Source: Oscillospiraceae bacterium
GTDB taxonomy: Bacteria > Bacillota > Clostridia > UMGS1883
Reading direction: 5' to 3'
Length of the DNA stretch: 33,761 nucleotides
Assembly: GCA_015069065.1 (NCBI GenBank)
Contig: SVJI01000003.1
Location: 1 to 33,761, forward strand
The notes under the pieces were generated by a model. The model searched no databases and was not told where the DNA came from. It saw nothing but the letters and a program-made list of their open reading frames with translations. How positions within the stretch are numbered: position 1 is the first letter of the stretch; each line of letters opens with the position of its first letter. The translations under genes were made by a program, and so were the position numbers. Below are positions 15,402-24,801 of this stretch, piece by piece.

Positions 15402-17033
15402 TTGGAATTACGGGCGAAACAACAACGGCAAGCCGAGCTTGATGAAATTGCCGAGAGGCTGACACCCGAAGAGATTGAAAGACTAATTTCGGTCTATGAG
15501 AAAAAGACGGGAAGAAAGGCACTAAATCCAGCACCACAGCCTGACAAATTTGTGCAGTTCTTGAAACGGCAGGATTTTCACATGCTCTGCCCGTTCTGTA
15601 AAGGCAGAAATTATTATTCGCACAGCAATCCTCTTAGTCGGGATATTAGATTTTATTGTAATGATTGTAAAAAGGCATTCTCACCTTTTATAGGGACATT
15701 GGTTCAAGGGTCAGGGCTCTCTTGGGATGCATGGGTTGAATTGGTGCGTTGTACTTTGGAAAATAAGTCACTTGTAGCAACCAAACATCTACTTGAAGCT
15801 GATTATGGTGTATCTATGAACCAACAAACAATACTATCATACCGCCACAAAATACAAAAGGCAATCACCCTGACATTCCCGATGCCAAAGCTTTCGGGAG
15901 TAGTACAGGTTGATGAAACTTACTTTCGGGAGGGGCAAAAAGGCTCAAGAAGCCTTGTAAATGTTGCACCCACCGCCATTGACAAGAGAGAGGCACGCCT
16001 GCATACAAAATCACATCCAGGGAAAATGGGTATCAATGGTTCAGAATATTCCTGCATTGTTACTGGATATGAGAGTTCATCGGGAGGTGGAGGTCATATA
16101 GCAGCCGTGATGACAGGCCTTGGCAAAAGTTCCTCACAGCCTTTTGAAGATTATTTTGCAGACTACCTTGGTGATGTTACCTTTTTATGTAGTGACGGGT
16201 TTGAGGCATATAGCAGATACGCCGACAAACACGCTATTCCGCATTATGTGCAGATGTCTGAGGCAAGGTCAATAATTAAGAAAGAAATGCAGGATTATAA
16301 AGAACGCTATAAAACCGCAACAACAGCCGAAGCAGTAAGGGAAAGGCTTTATGGAACAAGACAGCTTGACTATATAGACAATTATAGCAATCTGAATTAT
16401 AAGCAGTTTGTAGAATTAAAAGTGGCAAAAGGTTTAACCTTAGATAATATTGACAACTACCACGCCGAGTTGAAACTTCGTATTAATAAAGAATTAAGGG
16501 GTGTTTCAACTGTTTATCTGCCTTTATATATAGGTTTTAGGGTATTTATACATAATTGGCGGGTAGACCACAATGACACCCCACCATCTTCAAGGGCTGA
16601 TGCTGAACAAATTTTTACTGCTTTACTTATGGCAGGTGATAATTATGTAAGCCGCAAAGATTTTGAGGGACTGTCAATTCTTGATTTTAATAGACCTGCA
16701 ACTAAATATATAAATCACCTGAAAAAATCACTTGATGAAATCCGCAGACAATCGGGAATAAAAGGTTTTACCTTTGATGATAATGACAGATTACTGACCT
16801 TTAATAAAAGAAAATATTTTGAAGATACACCAATGGCAAGATTAAAAGAAATCAGTAAGCAGTATCATATAAAAGGATATACTAAAATGACGGCGTATCA
16901 ACTGGCACGGGAAATTTGCAAGTTGCCCGAAGTTAATGACATTTTCCTGCGGCTTGTGGCAGCGGACGCCGTCCACTCACACTATATAGATGATTTAGCG
17001 GAATTGCTAAAAAAAGAAGAACAGGGAATTTAA
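15402..17033 (+). CDS. IS1595/ISXO2-like DDE transposase with C-terminal SAP/Rho_N-like extension
   Basis: About 543 residues from TTG 15402. The N-terminal zinc ribbon has C63, C66, C86 and C89 (CPFCKG, CNDCKKAFSPFIGT). The DDE core is D171 in QVDETYF, D265 in CSDGFEAY and E356 within NYHAELKLRI, followed by RGVSTVYLPLYIGFRVFIHNWR, which is characteristic of ISXO2-like enzymes. About 160 further residues include RLKEISKQYHIKGYTKM (480-496), which resembles a SAP/Rho N-terminal helix pair. It is longer than usual family members (about 220-350). The open frame extends upstream through MSIKKKAL-like sequence to an ATA at 15381, placed 8 nt from AAGGGG; TTG 15402 has no ribosome site, so the true start is uncertain. 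Both zinc and catalytic residues look intact. Confidence 0.9.
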   Translation: MELRAKQQRQAELDEIAERLTPEEIERLISVYEKKTGRKALNPAPQPDKFVQFLKRQDFHMLCPFCKGRNYYSHSNPLSRDIRFYCNDCKKAFSPFIGTLVQGSGLSWDAWVELVRCTLENKSLVATKHLLEADYGVSMNQQTILSYRHKIQKAITLTFPMPKLSGVVQVDETYFREGQKGSRSLVNVAPTAIDKREARLHTKSHPGKMGINGSEYSCIVTGYESSSGGGGHIAAVMTGLGKSSSQPFEDYFADYLGDVTFLCSDGFEAYSRYADKHAIPHYVQMSEARSIIKKEMQDYKERYKTATTAEAVRERLYGTRQLDYIDNYSNLNYKQFVELKVAKGLTLDNIDNYHAELKLRINKELRGVSTVYLPLYIGFRVFIHNWRVDHNDTPPSSRADAEQIFTALLMAGDNYVSRKDFEGLSILDFNRPATKYINHLKKSLDEIRRQSGIKGFTFDDNDRLLTFNKRKYFEDTPMARLKEISKQYHIKGYTKMTAYQLAREICKLPEVNDIFLRLVAADAVHSHYIDDLAELLKKEEQGI

Positions 17034-17280
17034 AATTCGCTGAATGACGGCATTCCCCGAAAATTCAAAAAGTGTTTGTCTAAAAGTGTTTGAAAATCGG
17101 CGAATAATGACCGAACCGCCGTTTTTGATGTTTTTTTGCCTGCTTTTTCATAAAAATTTAAAGATATCAGAGGTTAGAATTCCAAAAAAGTTAAAAAGTG
17201 TTTGACAGTTTTTTCAGCGTGGTTTTTTCTTCAACCAATACAGATAGTGTTTCCGGCACCGGAAGATGTGCCGATATGCA

Positions 17281-17320
17281 AATAAGGTTATCTCTAAACA
17301 GAGGTAGCCTTTATTTTTTG
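17281..17320 (+). terminator. intrinsic terminator after the transposase
   Basis: AATAAGGTTATCTCT pairs with AGAGGTAGCCTTTATT (some G-U pairs), followed by TTTTTT. Bases 17034-17280 before it contain no convincing gene: three copies of AAAAGTGTTTG (17068, 17082, 17194) and a small CGGCAC/GTGCCG hairpin at 17254-17273. Confidence 0.65.
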
Positions 17321-17348
17321 TGCAAAAGTGAAAAAATCATAATTTTTA

Positions 17349-17377
17349 TTGTAATTACGGCAGCATTGTGGTATAAT
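17349..17377 (+). promoter_or_regulatory. predicted promoter of the SLH surface protein
   Basis: TTGTAA (17349-17354), 17-nt spacer, and TATAAT (17372-17377) with the extended -10 TG at 17369-17370. Predicted start is near 17384, exactly where the 5' strand of the leader's closing stem begins. Confidence 0.75.
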
Positions 17378-17383
17378 ATGTAA

Positions 17384-17589
17384 GCTACAACTTTTAATTT
17401 TTAAAACACAATTTAATATTTTACTTGCGTGAGGAGTACACTACTGTAAAAAGTGTACACTCTTGTTTCTCATACCCTTATGCAAGTAAGTTGTGTTATG
17501 AATTAAAAGTGTGTAGCAACCTTTTGAAACAGAGTCACTGCATTTTTTGGTGTGTGGCTCTTCTTTCGGGGGGAGCTACACATTTTTTT
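17384..17589 (+). ncRNA. structured leader RNA, candidate riboswitch or attenuator
   Basis: A nested structure precedes the surface-protein gene. The closing stem is 17384-17399 with 17501-17517 (15 pairs). Inside it are AACACAA/TTGTGTT (17405-17411, 17491-17497), TTACTTGC/GCAAGTAA (17421-17428, 17482-17489), TGAG/CTCA (17430-17433, 17469-17472) and GTACACT/AGTGTAC (17436-17442, 17452-17458). The 3' strand of the closing stem, TGTGTAGC at 17510-17517, can instead pair with GCTACACA at 17575-17582 to form a terminator. I do not recognise the consensus of a known riboswitch class. A plain attenuator or an unknown ligand-binding RNA are both possible. Confidence 0.6.
17510..17589 (+). terminator. 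leader terminator, competing with the leader closing stem
   Basis: TGTGTAGC (17510-17517) pairs with GCTACACA (17575-17582), followed by seven T residues (17583-17589). The enclosed arm holds GAGTCAC/GTGGCTC (17532-17538, 17554-17560), or alternatively CTCTTC/GGGGAG. Confidence 0.6.
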
Positions 17590-17641
17590 AATTCTTGAAA
17601 AATTAAAGTGTAAATATTTTATATAAAGGAGTTCAAGAAAA

Positions 17642-20600
17642 ATGAAACGGAAACAAAGTAAAGTATTGTCAATTCTGCTTTCGATTGCTATGCTGTGCAG
17701 CATGGTTGTGCCTACTGCTTTTGCAGCTGATAGCAGATATATTGACACAACCGACCATTGGGCAGAAACAGCCATTGAGCGGTGGAGTGATTACGGGATT
17801 ATTGAGGGATACGGCGATGCCTTTAACCCCGACTACTCAATCACACGCGGGCAAATGGCAACTATTCTGTCAAAGACATTAGGGCTAACAGAAGAAGCAG
17901 AAAATCCATTTAGTGATATCTCTGCCGATGAATGGTATGCTCCCTATGTTCTGCGTTGCTATAAAGCAGGCATAATGCTTGGAGATAACGGCAAGGCTAA
18001 TCCCGATGCGGAAATTACCAGACAAGAGGCAATGACTATGTTTTGCCGTGCTTTTGGTATTAAAGCAGATGAATCAGCAGACTTGACCTCTTTCAAGGAC
18101 AGCAGAGAAATTGCTGATTGGGCTTTACCTTATGTTTCCGCTTTAATAGACGGCGGTATTGTAAGCGGTGTTTCAAGTGATATGATTGCACCTGCTGAAA
18201 GTATGAGCAGAGCGGCACTTGTAACCATACTTGACCGTGCTGTGGTACAGTATGTTAATACAAGCGGGGAATATGACCTGACAGACAGCAATGGCATTAT
18301 TCTTGTAACTGCTGGCGATACCATCTTAAAGGGTGAGACAAAGGCTGACATTCTTATCACACAGGCGGCTGACGGAAAAGCTGTAACCTTTAAGGATGCA
18401 GCTGTTACGGGCGAGGTTACAGTTCAGGCTGACACAAAAATTATAAGTAACAATTCCAAGCTTCCCCAAATTGATGCAACTGTTGAGGAGGTTAAAAAGG
18501 AAACCCCTAAAAAACCTAGCGGTGGAAGCTCTGGTGGTAGTTCCAGACCCACTATCTCTAACCTGACAATCAGCGAGGAAAAAGCCTTAACAAGCGGTAC
18601 ATACAACAATGTAACTATAACCGATGCAGTAGCAGATGGTGAAGTTACTTTGAGCAATGTAACAATAAATGGTGATTTAACAATCAAAGGCGGTGGCTCA
18701 AGTTCTATCAAACTTGATAATTGTACCATTCAGGGTAAGGTTATTATGGCAAAAGAAACGGGCGAGACTCCCCGTCTTGAATTGACAAATACACCTGTTG
18801 CAACTGTTGAGGTACAGAAACCCGCTATCATTGAGGCAGTAGATAATGCCTCTGCTGTTACAAAGATTGAGGCAACCGCGAACATTGAAATCAAGGGTGA
18901 AAACACAAAGATTGAAACACTTGCAGTTCCTGAAACTGCGGAAAGTGCCGTAGCTGTAATTGTAACGGCTGGTAATGTTGCAACTGTTGAGGCAAAGGCT
19001 GAAACAAGTGTAACAGGTGCAAGCAATTCAGTTAATACAATCGTAGCAATAGCAGCGGTAACTGCTGATTCTGAGACAGTTCAAAAGGTGGAAATCCCCG
19101 AAACTGCAACAGAGAGCGTAAGCGTAACTGTGACAGGCGATGCATCTGTTGATGTTGAAATCAACTCAACAAGTGGTGCGGCTGTTATGGGTACAAATGT
19201 AACTGTTTCAACTACTCTTGAAACCGCTCCCGATAATATAACAGTAGGCGGTGAGGCTGTAAGTCACATCCATAAGTGGGGTGAGCCTGTTACCACACCT
19301 GCAACCTGTGAGCAGGATGGCGAAAATGTATATACCTGTATTGCTGACGGATGCGATGATACTGCTAAAACAAAGACAGAAGTAATCCATTCATTAGGTC
19401 ATAAATATGGTGATTGGAAGAAATCGGATGATGATTTGCATGTCCGTGAGTGTGCTAATGATAAAGACCACTATGAAAAACAAGAGCATACTTGGGACGA
19501 GGGTAAAATAACAACAGAAGCAAACTGCGGCCAAGATGGTGTAAAGACCTATACCTGCTCTGTATGTAAAGGTACAAAGACAGAAACAATAGGTAAACCT
19601 GAACATAACTGGGGTGACTGGGTAAAGGTAGATGCTACAAGCCACAAGAGGGTATGTAAGAACAATGCAACTCATATCGAAACAGCGGACCATACACCGA
19701 TTATTGATAGTGCAGTAGATGCTACCTGTACCGAAACAGGAAAAACAGAAGGCTCACATTGCGATGTTTGTAAGAGCGTGATTGTTGAGCAAACCACAAC
19801 ACCCGCATTAAAACACGATTTCACAGGGGAATATGAGAAGGATGCTGATGGTCATTGGCATATCTGCGAGCGTGATAACTGCGAAGAAACCGACACAAAG
19901 GCAGGTCATACCTACAACACAACAAATTGTGCAGAGGTTGCAACCTGTACTGAATGTAAATATGAAAAGCCAGCGGGCGAGCATACTTGGAGTGATTGGG
20001 AAAAGGTAGATGATACCAACCACAAACACACCTGCTCCTGTACCGCAACAGAAACAGAAGAGCATAAATGGGATGACGGCGAAATCACAACCGAGCCGAC
20101 AGAAACAACAGAGGGTGTAAAAACCTATACTTGCTCTGAATGTAAAGGAACAAAGACCGAGGCTGTGCCTGTGATTGTTTCAGCAAATTATGCATTTGTT
20201 GAAAACCACGAAGGGAATCCATTAAGAATTTCTTGGAAAGAATCTGCTCTTGCTGCTGAAAATGGATACAAGCTGAAATTTGATGGATATAATACGACTA
20301 TGGGAACAGCACGCACTGTAGTTAATTTAGCACCTATTTTAGTGCTTGATAGTTTGCAAAACGGAAAGCTTTCTATGGCGGTTTATACAGGTCCTGATTG
20401 GGTAAATCTTACACCGATATATTCTTCAAAGGAAATAGGAAATATTACTATTAACAACAAAACACCTGAATTCGAAATTGAGAAGGATGAAAGCGGAAAT
20501 TACAACTTCGTTTCTGAATTGACAGGCGGAATGTGGGTTTACGAGCTTTATAATAATGACACCATCTATTATGCAAATAATGATGTTAATGGTGCTATCG

Positions 20601-23600
20601 ATTCGTATGCTAATTTTGCTGACGGACATACTGTAAAAGCACGTTATGTTACTTGGACACTTAACGATGATAAAACTTTTGCTGAATTTACGGTGTCTAA
20701 CATTGCAACCTATACCTACAAGGAATCTGTTGCAAGCGATGTAACAATCACATTAGTTCAGGAAGGCGACAGTATTAAGGCAACTTGGACGGGAACAGAC
20801 TTACCCAATTACTATTTCGAAATTGAAGATAGCAACGGAAAATATGTAACAAGCGGCTGGACAAATGGAGATGAATGTTGCATAGCAGACCTTTCGCTTT
20901 ATCTTCCCAGAGCGGATGAGGACAGTAATTACACTCTTGTAGTATATTCTGCGAACGAGAATTGGATTGTAGTTGAAGAAATAGCAAGGTTGTACAACTG
21001 CTTTGAAATTACTGTTTTAGGAAATGTCGTTGAATATAATATGGTATTTAATGATGGCGAAGACGGCGTGCATAGTGTTACGCTGGCAGGTGATACATTA
21101 CCCAGCGGTATTCGATTGCTTGATGCTTGGTATGATAGTTTAGGAAAGCTAAGAAGTTCTGGGTCTTCAAGCATAAGTAGAAATAAAACGGAACATCAGG
21201 CAATTCAAAATGGCTATGATTATGATTTAAGAGTTTTAACTGCCTATGCGCTTGATGGGCAGACTATAAAGGCAACAATGACTCCTCCTTCAAAGAAAAC
21301 ATATGTAAATGAAGATGAACCGAAAATTAAATGGAATGACGGCGGAACAATTGCATGGCAGGCAGTAGCAAATGCCGATGATTACAAGTTGAATATCTAT
21401 TCAGGAGATACTGTTGACAGCACCAAGCTTGTCGCAACCAAAAACATAGGTACTTATAGCACAGTATATCAAATTAGCAGTAATTTTGATATAGCAGAAC
21501 TGGCTGACAATAAAGATGCTACCTTTACTGTTGAACTCTTGGCACTTGATACAAATGATAATGTAATCGAAACTGTCGGGGTATTGGCAGAGGGTATAAA
21601 TTTAACCTTTACCGAATCCGCTCCCGAATTCAGCTTTGAAGTAACAGGCGAAAAGACCTACACCATAACCTTTGCCGAGGGAACACCCAACGGAATGCGA
21701 TACAGCCAATGGTATGATGCTGAAGGAAATAAGTCGGGTGGAATGTCAGGTTTTGGCATGACACAATTAACAAATGCTGGAGAAAGAGCCTATGCCTTTG
21801 CTGATGGAGATACAATCAAAGTTTATATTGCAACAGTAGATACTATCACAGATACTGTATGGACTATTACCAGAACACCTGATGCGGTACAGATATATAC
21901 CACAGAAGAAACAGATGCTTCTCTTATTTCATTCCGCAAATGGAATACAGACATAATGTTTGACGGATACGATGATGTTGCAGATACAAAGAGCCTTGAA
22001 GTAGACGGAATTAAGGTGTTGTCAAAGAAGACAGAAACAATGAGTGAGTTTCTCTTTGATTATGACCAGACAAAAGGAAATATTACAGATGCAGATTTCG
22101 TTGTAGAACTTGATGGCGTTGAAAAGGAAAGAATTAAGGGAAATGTTGATGTAACACTTTCAAATACAGATGTTGCATTTACAATAAATACAGACGGAAC
22201 ATTGTCTTTTGATGCAACCACACACGGCAGCTTTGCTTATGAGACAACAACAAAGGACGGAATGACTCATCAAGTAGGTAGAATAGCCTTTAATAATGGT
22301 ACATTGGTGGATGGTTGGACGCTTCCGACTCTTGCTGATGGTGAAACAATTGACATTATGCACATTGATTGTACCTATGACGAAACCACTAAATCAATTT
22401 CTGCAACTATATCAAAGCATACAACAAAAACCCATACCGCAACAAGTGATAAAAACATTTGGTTTAGTGAAGATGGCGACGGAATATATGTAGAGTGGAA
22501 AGAAACAGAGCTTGCAGATGGTGAAAAGTATTTTATCACAATGCGGAACCCCGAAAGCCTGTTTACCCGAACAAAAGCAAAGTTGGATTTAGGTACTTTT
22601 TTTGATGAAAGTGATATTGTAAACGGCAAACTTGCAATAAAGGTTGATACAGGAACAAGCTGGAGCGATGTTGAAAATCTTTATGATGAAAAGGAATTTG
22701 CCAATGTTACTTTAACCAATACTACCCCCGACTTCACTATTGAAAAAGATAGTACAGGAAAATATAAGTTTGTATCCGACCTATCAGGTGGAGCTTGGGT
22801 TTATACCACATATGACGAAAATAGCAACCTTATGTATGTAGGAAATGTGGTTAATGGAGCAATAGATACTTATGCTAATTTTGCTGACGGACATACTGTA
22901 AAAGCACGCTATATAACTTGGACACTTAACGATGATAAAACTTTTGCTGAATTTACGGTGTCTAACCTTGCAACATACACCTACAATGAGCCTGTCGCAA
23001 GCGATACAAATGCCCATCTTATGATGGACGGTGATTATCTTTATCTTGTGTTTGAGGATGAAGAGGGACTCGGAGCAAATGAGTGGTATTATGTTCTTCA
23101 AAACGGGGAGAATATCACAAGCGAAGACCTTAAGGAAATAGAACTCACATGGCTTTTGCCGGGAATTAGCGAAAATACGGTCTTAAATTACGAAATTCAA
23201 AAAGGAACATGGCAGACAAAGGAAACTTTTGTAAAGCTTGACAATGCAATCAATATTACTGTAACTGATTCTGCACCTAATCTGTCACTTGTTCCACAAG
23301 CAGATGGTACATACAAAATAACAGGCGGCGGGGACACAGGATATTTTTACCGTGTGACAACACCCGAGGGCGACCGCCTTGCAACAGATTATACACTTGA
23401 CGATACATTCCTTTGTTCAATATACGAAGGATGCACAGTAGAACTCCAGACCGGAACAATAACAGTTGCCGAGGATGGACTTTCTGCAAATATCACAATG
23501 AGTCCGGTTGTTAAAATAGAAAATCCCACACTCCCGACAGGACTTAACACTGTGGTTGAAGTTGATACGGCAGACAAGCTTCTTGATGCGGTAAACAGAG

Positions 23601-24553
23601 GTGCGATTGCAACGCTTACCGCAGATATCACAAGCGAAAATGTGTTTAAGTTCAAAACCGGCGCACCTGCAACAATTGACCTTAACGGGCATACACTTAC
23701 TGCACCTACTGTGAGAGCATATTACGGTAAAGAGCTTACAATTGATGCAACCAAGGCCGGCAGTGCTATTAACGCAACTCTTACGACCAATCTCAAGGGA
23801 AGCTTTATTTTAACCGGCGGAACATATGAGCGTATCAGACTCAGTGGAGGTAAAAAGTTTATAGCAAACGGAATTACGGTACAAAGCTCCGGGGCATATG
23901 AACCTGTAGAAATAGGCGCTATGGATTATGTTGAAATAAACAACTCAAGTTGCATAAGCACATCAACCGCCGAACTAACAAGTGGTCTATACATATGGGA
24001 ATGTAACGAAGTAAAGCTTACTAATGTTACTGCAAGTGCAATAAGTAATTGGTTTGGTGCAGACATTGCATGGTGCGAAAAGGTGAATATCACCGGCGGA
24101 AGTTTCAGCGCAGAGAACAACGATGGACTTCGTTTTGTGGAATGCGAAAGTGCAACTATTGATGGTGCAAGCGTAAGCGGTAGCACAACTGCGCTTCTTG
24201 TTCAGGATGGAGCGGTTGCAGAGATTAATGGTGGAACATTTACATCAGCAGGGAACTCAGCAATTCAGCTTTCAAGAGAAGATTCTGCGCTTACGATAAA
24301 CAACGGAACATTCATTGCAAATGGTGATGGCTCTATAAAGAATATTGTAATAATGGAAGATACAAATACTTTCATTATTAATGGTGGAACATTTGAAGGA
24401 TTTTCCGGTGTTACATACTCTGATACTGCTACTGTAAGTATAAACGGTGGCACATTCAGCTTTGACCCCACAGAATATGTGGATACTGCTACTCATACTG
24501 TAACTGATAACGGAGACGGAACATTCGTAGTAACGGCAATCAAAACTGAGTAA
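17642..24553 (+). CDS. giant SLH-domain surface protein with repeats and C-terminal beta-helix
   Basis: A 2303-residue exported protein with a signal peptide (1-28, ending PTAFA). Three S-layer homology domains (about 33-82, 88-140, 148-200; motifs TRGQ, TRQE, SRAA) anchor it to secondary wall polymer. After a KKPSGGSSGGSS linker come beta-helix-like repeats (TYNNVTITDA), then about five Cys/His-rich modules of the type YTCSVCKGTKTE (residues 540-840). Next is a long beta-rich region with two related blocks about 755 residues apart (GAIDxYANFADGHTVKARY). Residues about 1970-2300 form a pectate-lyase-like helix (ITGGSFSAENNDGLRF, NGGTFTSAGNSAIQL). It has no LPXTG. It is likely an adhesin or glycan-binding surface fibre. 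AAGGAG lies 10 nt before ATG 17642. Confidence 0.9.
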   Translation: MKRKQSKVLSILLSIAMLCSMVVPTAFAADSRYIDTTDHWAETAIERWSDYGIIEGYGDAFNPDYSITRGQMATILSKTLGLTEEAENPFSDISADEWYAPYVLRCYKAGIMLGDNGKANPDAEITRQEAMTMFCRAFGIKADESADLTSFKDSREIADWALPYVSALIDGGIVSGVSSDMIAPAESMSRAALVTILDRAVVQYVNTSGEYDLTDSNGIILVTAGDTILKGETKADILITQAADGKAVTFKDAAVTGEVTVQADTKIISNNSKLPQIDATVEEVKKETPKKPSGGSSGGSSRPTISNLTISEEKALTSGTYNNVTITDAVADGEVTLSNVTINGDLTIKGGGSSSIKLDNCTIQGKVIMAKETGETPRLELTNTPVATVEVQKPAIIEAVDNASAVTKIEATANIEIKGENTKIETLAVPETAESAVAVIVTAGNVATVEAKAETSVTGASNSVNTIVAIAAVTADSETVQKVEIPETATESVSVTVTGDASVDVEINSTSGAAVMGTNVTVSTTLETAPDNITVGGEAVSHIHKWGEPVTTPATCEQDGENVYTCIADGCDDTAKTKTEVIHSLGHKYGDWKKSDDDLHVRECANDKDHYEKQEHTWDEGKITTEANCGQDGVKTYTCSVCKGTKTETIGKPEHNWGDWVKVDATSHKRVCKNNATHIETADHTPIIDSAVDATCTETGKTEGSHCDVCKSVIVEQTTTPALKHDFTGEYEKDADGHWHICERDNCEETDTKAGHTYNTTNCAEVATCTECKYEKPAGEHTWSDWEKVDDTNHKHTCSCTATETEEHKWDDGEITTEPTETTEGVKTYTCSECKGTKTEAVPVIVSANYAFVENHEGNPLRISWKESALAAENGYKLKFDGYNTTMGTARTVVNLAPILVLDSLQNGKLSMAVYTGPDWVNLTPIYSSKEIGNITINNKTPEFEIEKDESGNYNFVSELTGGMWVYELYNNDTIYYANNDVNGAIDSYANFADGHTVKARYVTWTLNDDKTFAEFTVSNIATYTYKESVASDVTITLVQEGDSIKATWTGTDLPNYYFEIEDSNGKYVTSGWTNGDECCIADLSLYLPRADEDSNYTLVVYSANENWIVVEEIARLYNCFEITVLGNVVEYNMVFNDGEDGVHSVTLAGDTLPSGIRLLDAWYDSLGKLRSSGSSSISRNKTEHQAIQNGYDYDLRVLTAYALDGQTIKATMTPPSKKTYVNEDEPKIKWNDGGTIAWQAVANADDYKLNIYSGDTVDSTKLVATKNIGTYSTVYQISSNFDIAELADNKDATFTVELLALDTNDNVIETVGVLAEGINLTFTESAPEFSFEVTGEKTYTITFAEGTPNGMRYSQWYDAEGNKSGGMSGFGMTQLTNAGERAYAFADGDTIKVYIATVDTITDTVWTITRTPDAVQIYTTEETDASLISFRKWNTDIMFDGYDDVADTKSLEVDGIKVLSKKTETMSEFLFDYDQTKGNITDADFVVELDGVEKERIKGNVDVTLSNTDVAFTINTDGTLSFDATTHGSFAYETTTKDGMTHQVGRIAFNNGTLVDGWTLPTLADGETIDIMHIDCTYDETTKSISATISKHTTKTHTATSDKNIWFSEDGDGIYVEWKETELADGEKYFITMRNPESLFTRTKAKLDLGTFFDESDIVNGKLAIKVDTGTSWSDVENLYDEKEFANVTLTNTTPDFTIEKDSTGKYKFVSDLSGGAWVYTTYDENSNLMYVGNVVNGAIDTYANFADGHTVKARYITWTLNDDKTFAEFTVSNLATYTYNEPVASDTNAHLMMDGDYLYLVFEDEEGLGANEWYYVLQNGENITSEDLKEIELTWLLPGISENTVLNYEIQKGTWQTKETFVKLDNAINITVTDSAPNLSLVPQADGTYKITGGGDTGYFYRVTTPEGDRLATDYTLDDTFLCSIYEGCTVELQTGTITVAEDGLSANITMSPVVKIENPTLPTGLNTVVEVDTADKLLDAVNRGAIATLTADITSENVFKFKTGAPATIDLNGHTLTAPTVRAYYGKELTIDATKAGSAINATLTTNLKGSFILTGGTYERIRLSGGKKFIANGITVQSSGAYEPVEIGAMDYVEINNSSCISTSTAELTSGLYIWECNEVKLTNVTASAISNWFGADIAWCEKVNITGGSFSAENNDGLRFVECESATIDGASVSGSTTALLVQDGAVAEINGGTFTSAGNSAIQLSREDSALTINNGTFIANGDGSIKNIVIMEDTNTFIINGGTFEGFSGVTYSDTATVSINGGTFSFDPTEYVDTATHTVTDNGDGTFVVTAIKTE
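20606..20709 (+). repeat. 104-bp direct repeat inside the SLH gene, copy 1
   Basis: It matches 22871-22974 at 100 of 104 positions in the same orientation and reading frame, offset 2265 bp (755 codons). The surrounding protein blocks are clearly related but much less similar at the DNA level. Confidence 0.9.
22871..22974 (+). repeat. 104-bp direct repeat inside the SLH gene, copy 2
   Basis: It is the partner of 20606-20709. The four differences fall at 22909, 22913, 22915 and 22967. Confidence 0.9.
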
Positions 24554-24568
24554 AATTAGATGATTTTG

Positions 24569-24610
24569 GCGGCACCCTTGCGAAATGCAAGCGGTGCCGC
24601 TGTTTTTTTT
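24569..24610 (+). terminator. strong intrinsic terminator of the SLH gene
   Basis: GCGGCACCCTTGC pairs with GCAAGCGGTGCCGC (one bulged C) around a GAAAT loop, followed by TG and eight T residues. The following gap to 24801 is AT-rich, with an AGCAAAAA/TTTTTGCT hairpin and a TTTCAC/GTGAAA hairpin. AAAAAGGAGAAC at 24647-24658 looks like a ribosome site but has no open frame behind it. Confidence 0.92.
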
Positions 24611-24801
24611 GTTCCGATAAGAAATGAGTGAAAATTTTTAAATTTAAAAAGGAGAACTGGACATATACAGGCTTGGGGTGGTCAACAAAATATATTTTTA
24701 TACAGAAGCAAAAAATCAAGAAAACAGTTTTTGCTGTGATTTCAAGGTTTTATGTTTCACTCACCAACAGGTGAAATTTAATATAGAAGGAGGGTTGGAA
24801 A

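Noticed and set aside
17198..17383. 61-codon frame downstream of the transposase
   Set aside because: It crosses a terminator and a promoter and has low-complexity translation.
19254..20170. Enzymatic or DNA-binding zinc finger region in the SLH protein
   Set aside because: The CxxC-containing modules are extracellular repeats within an exported protein; structural role more likely.
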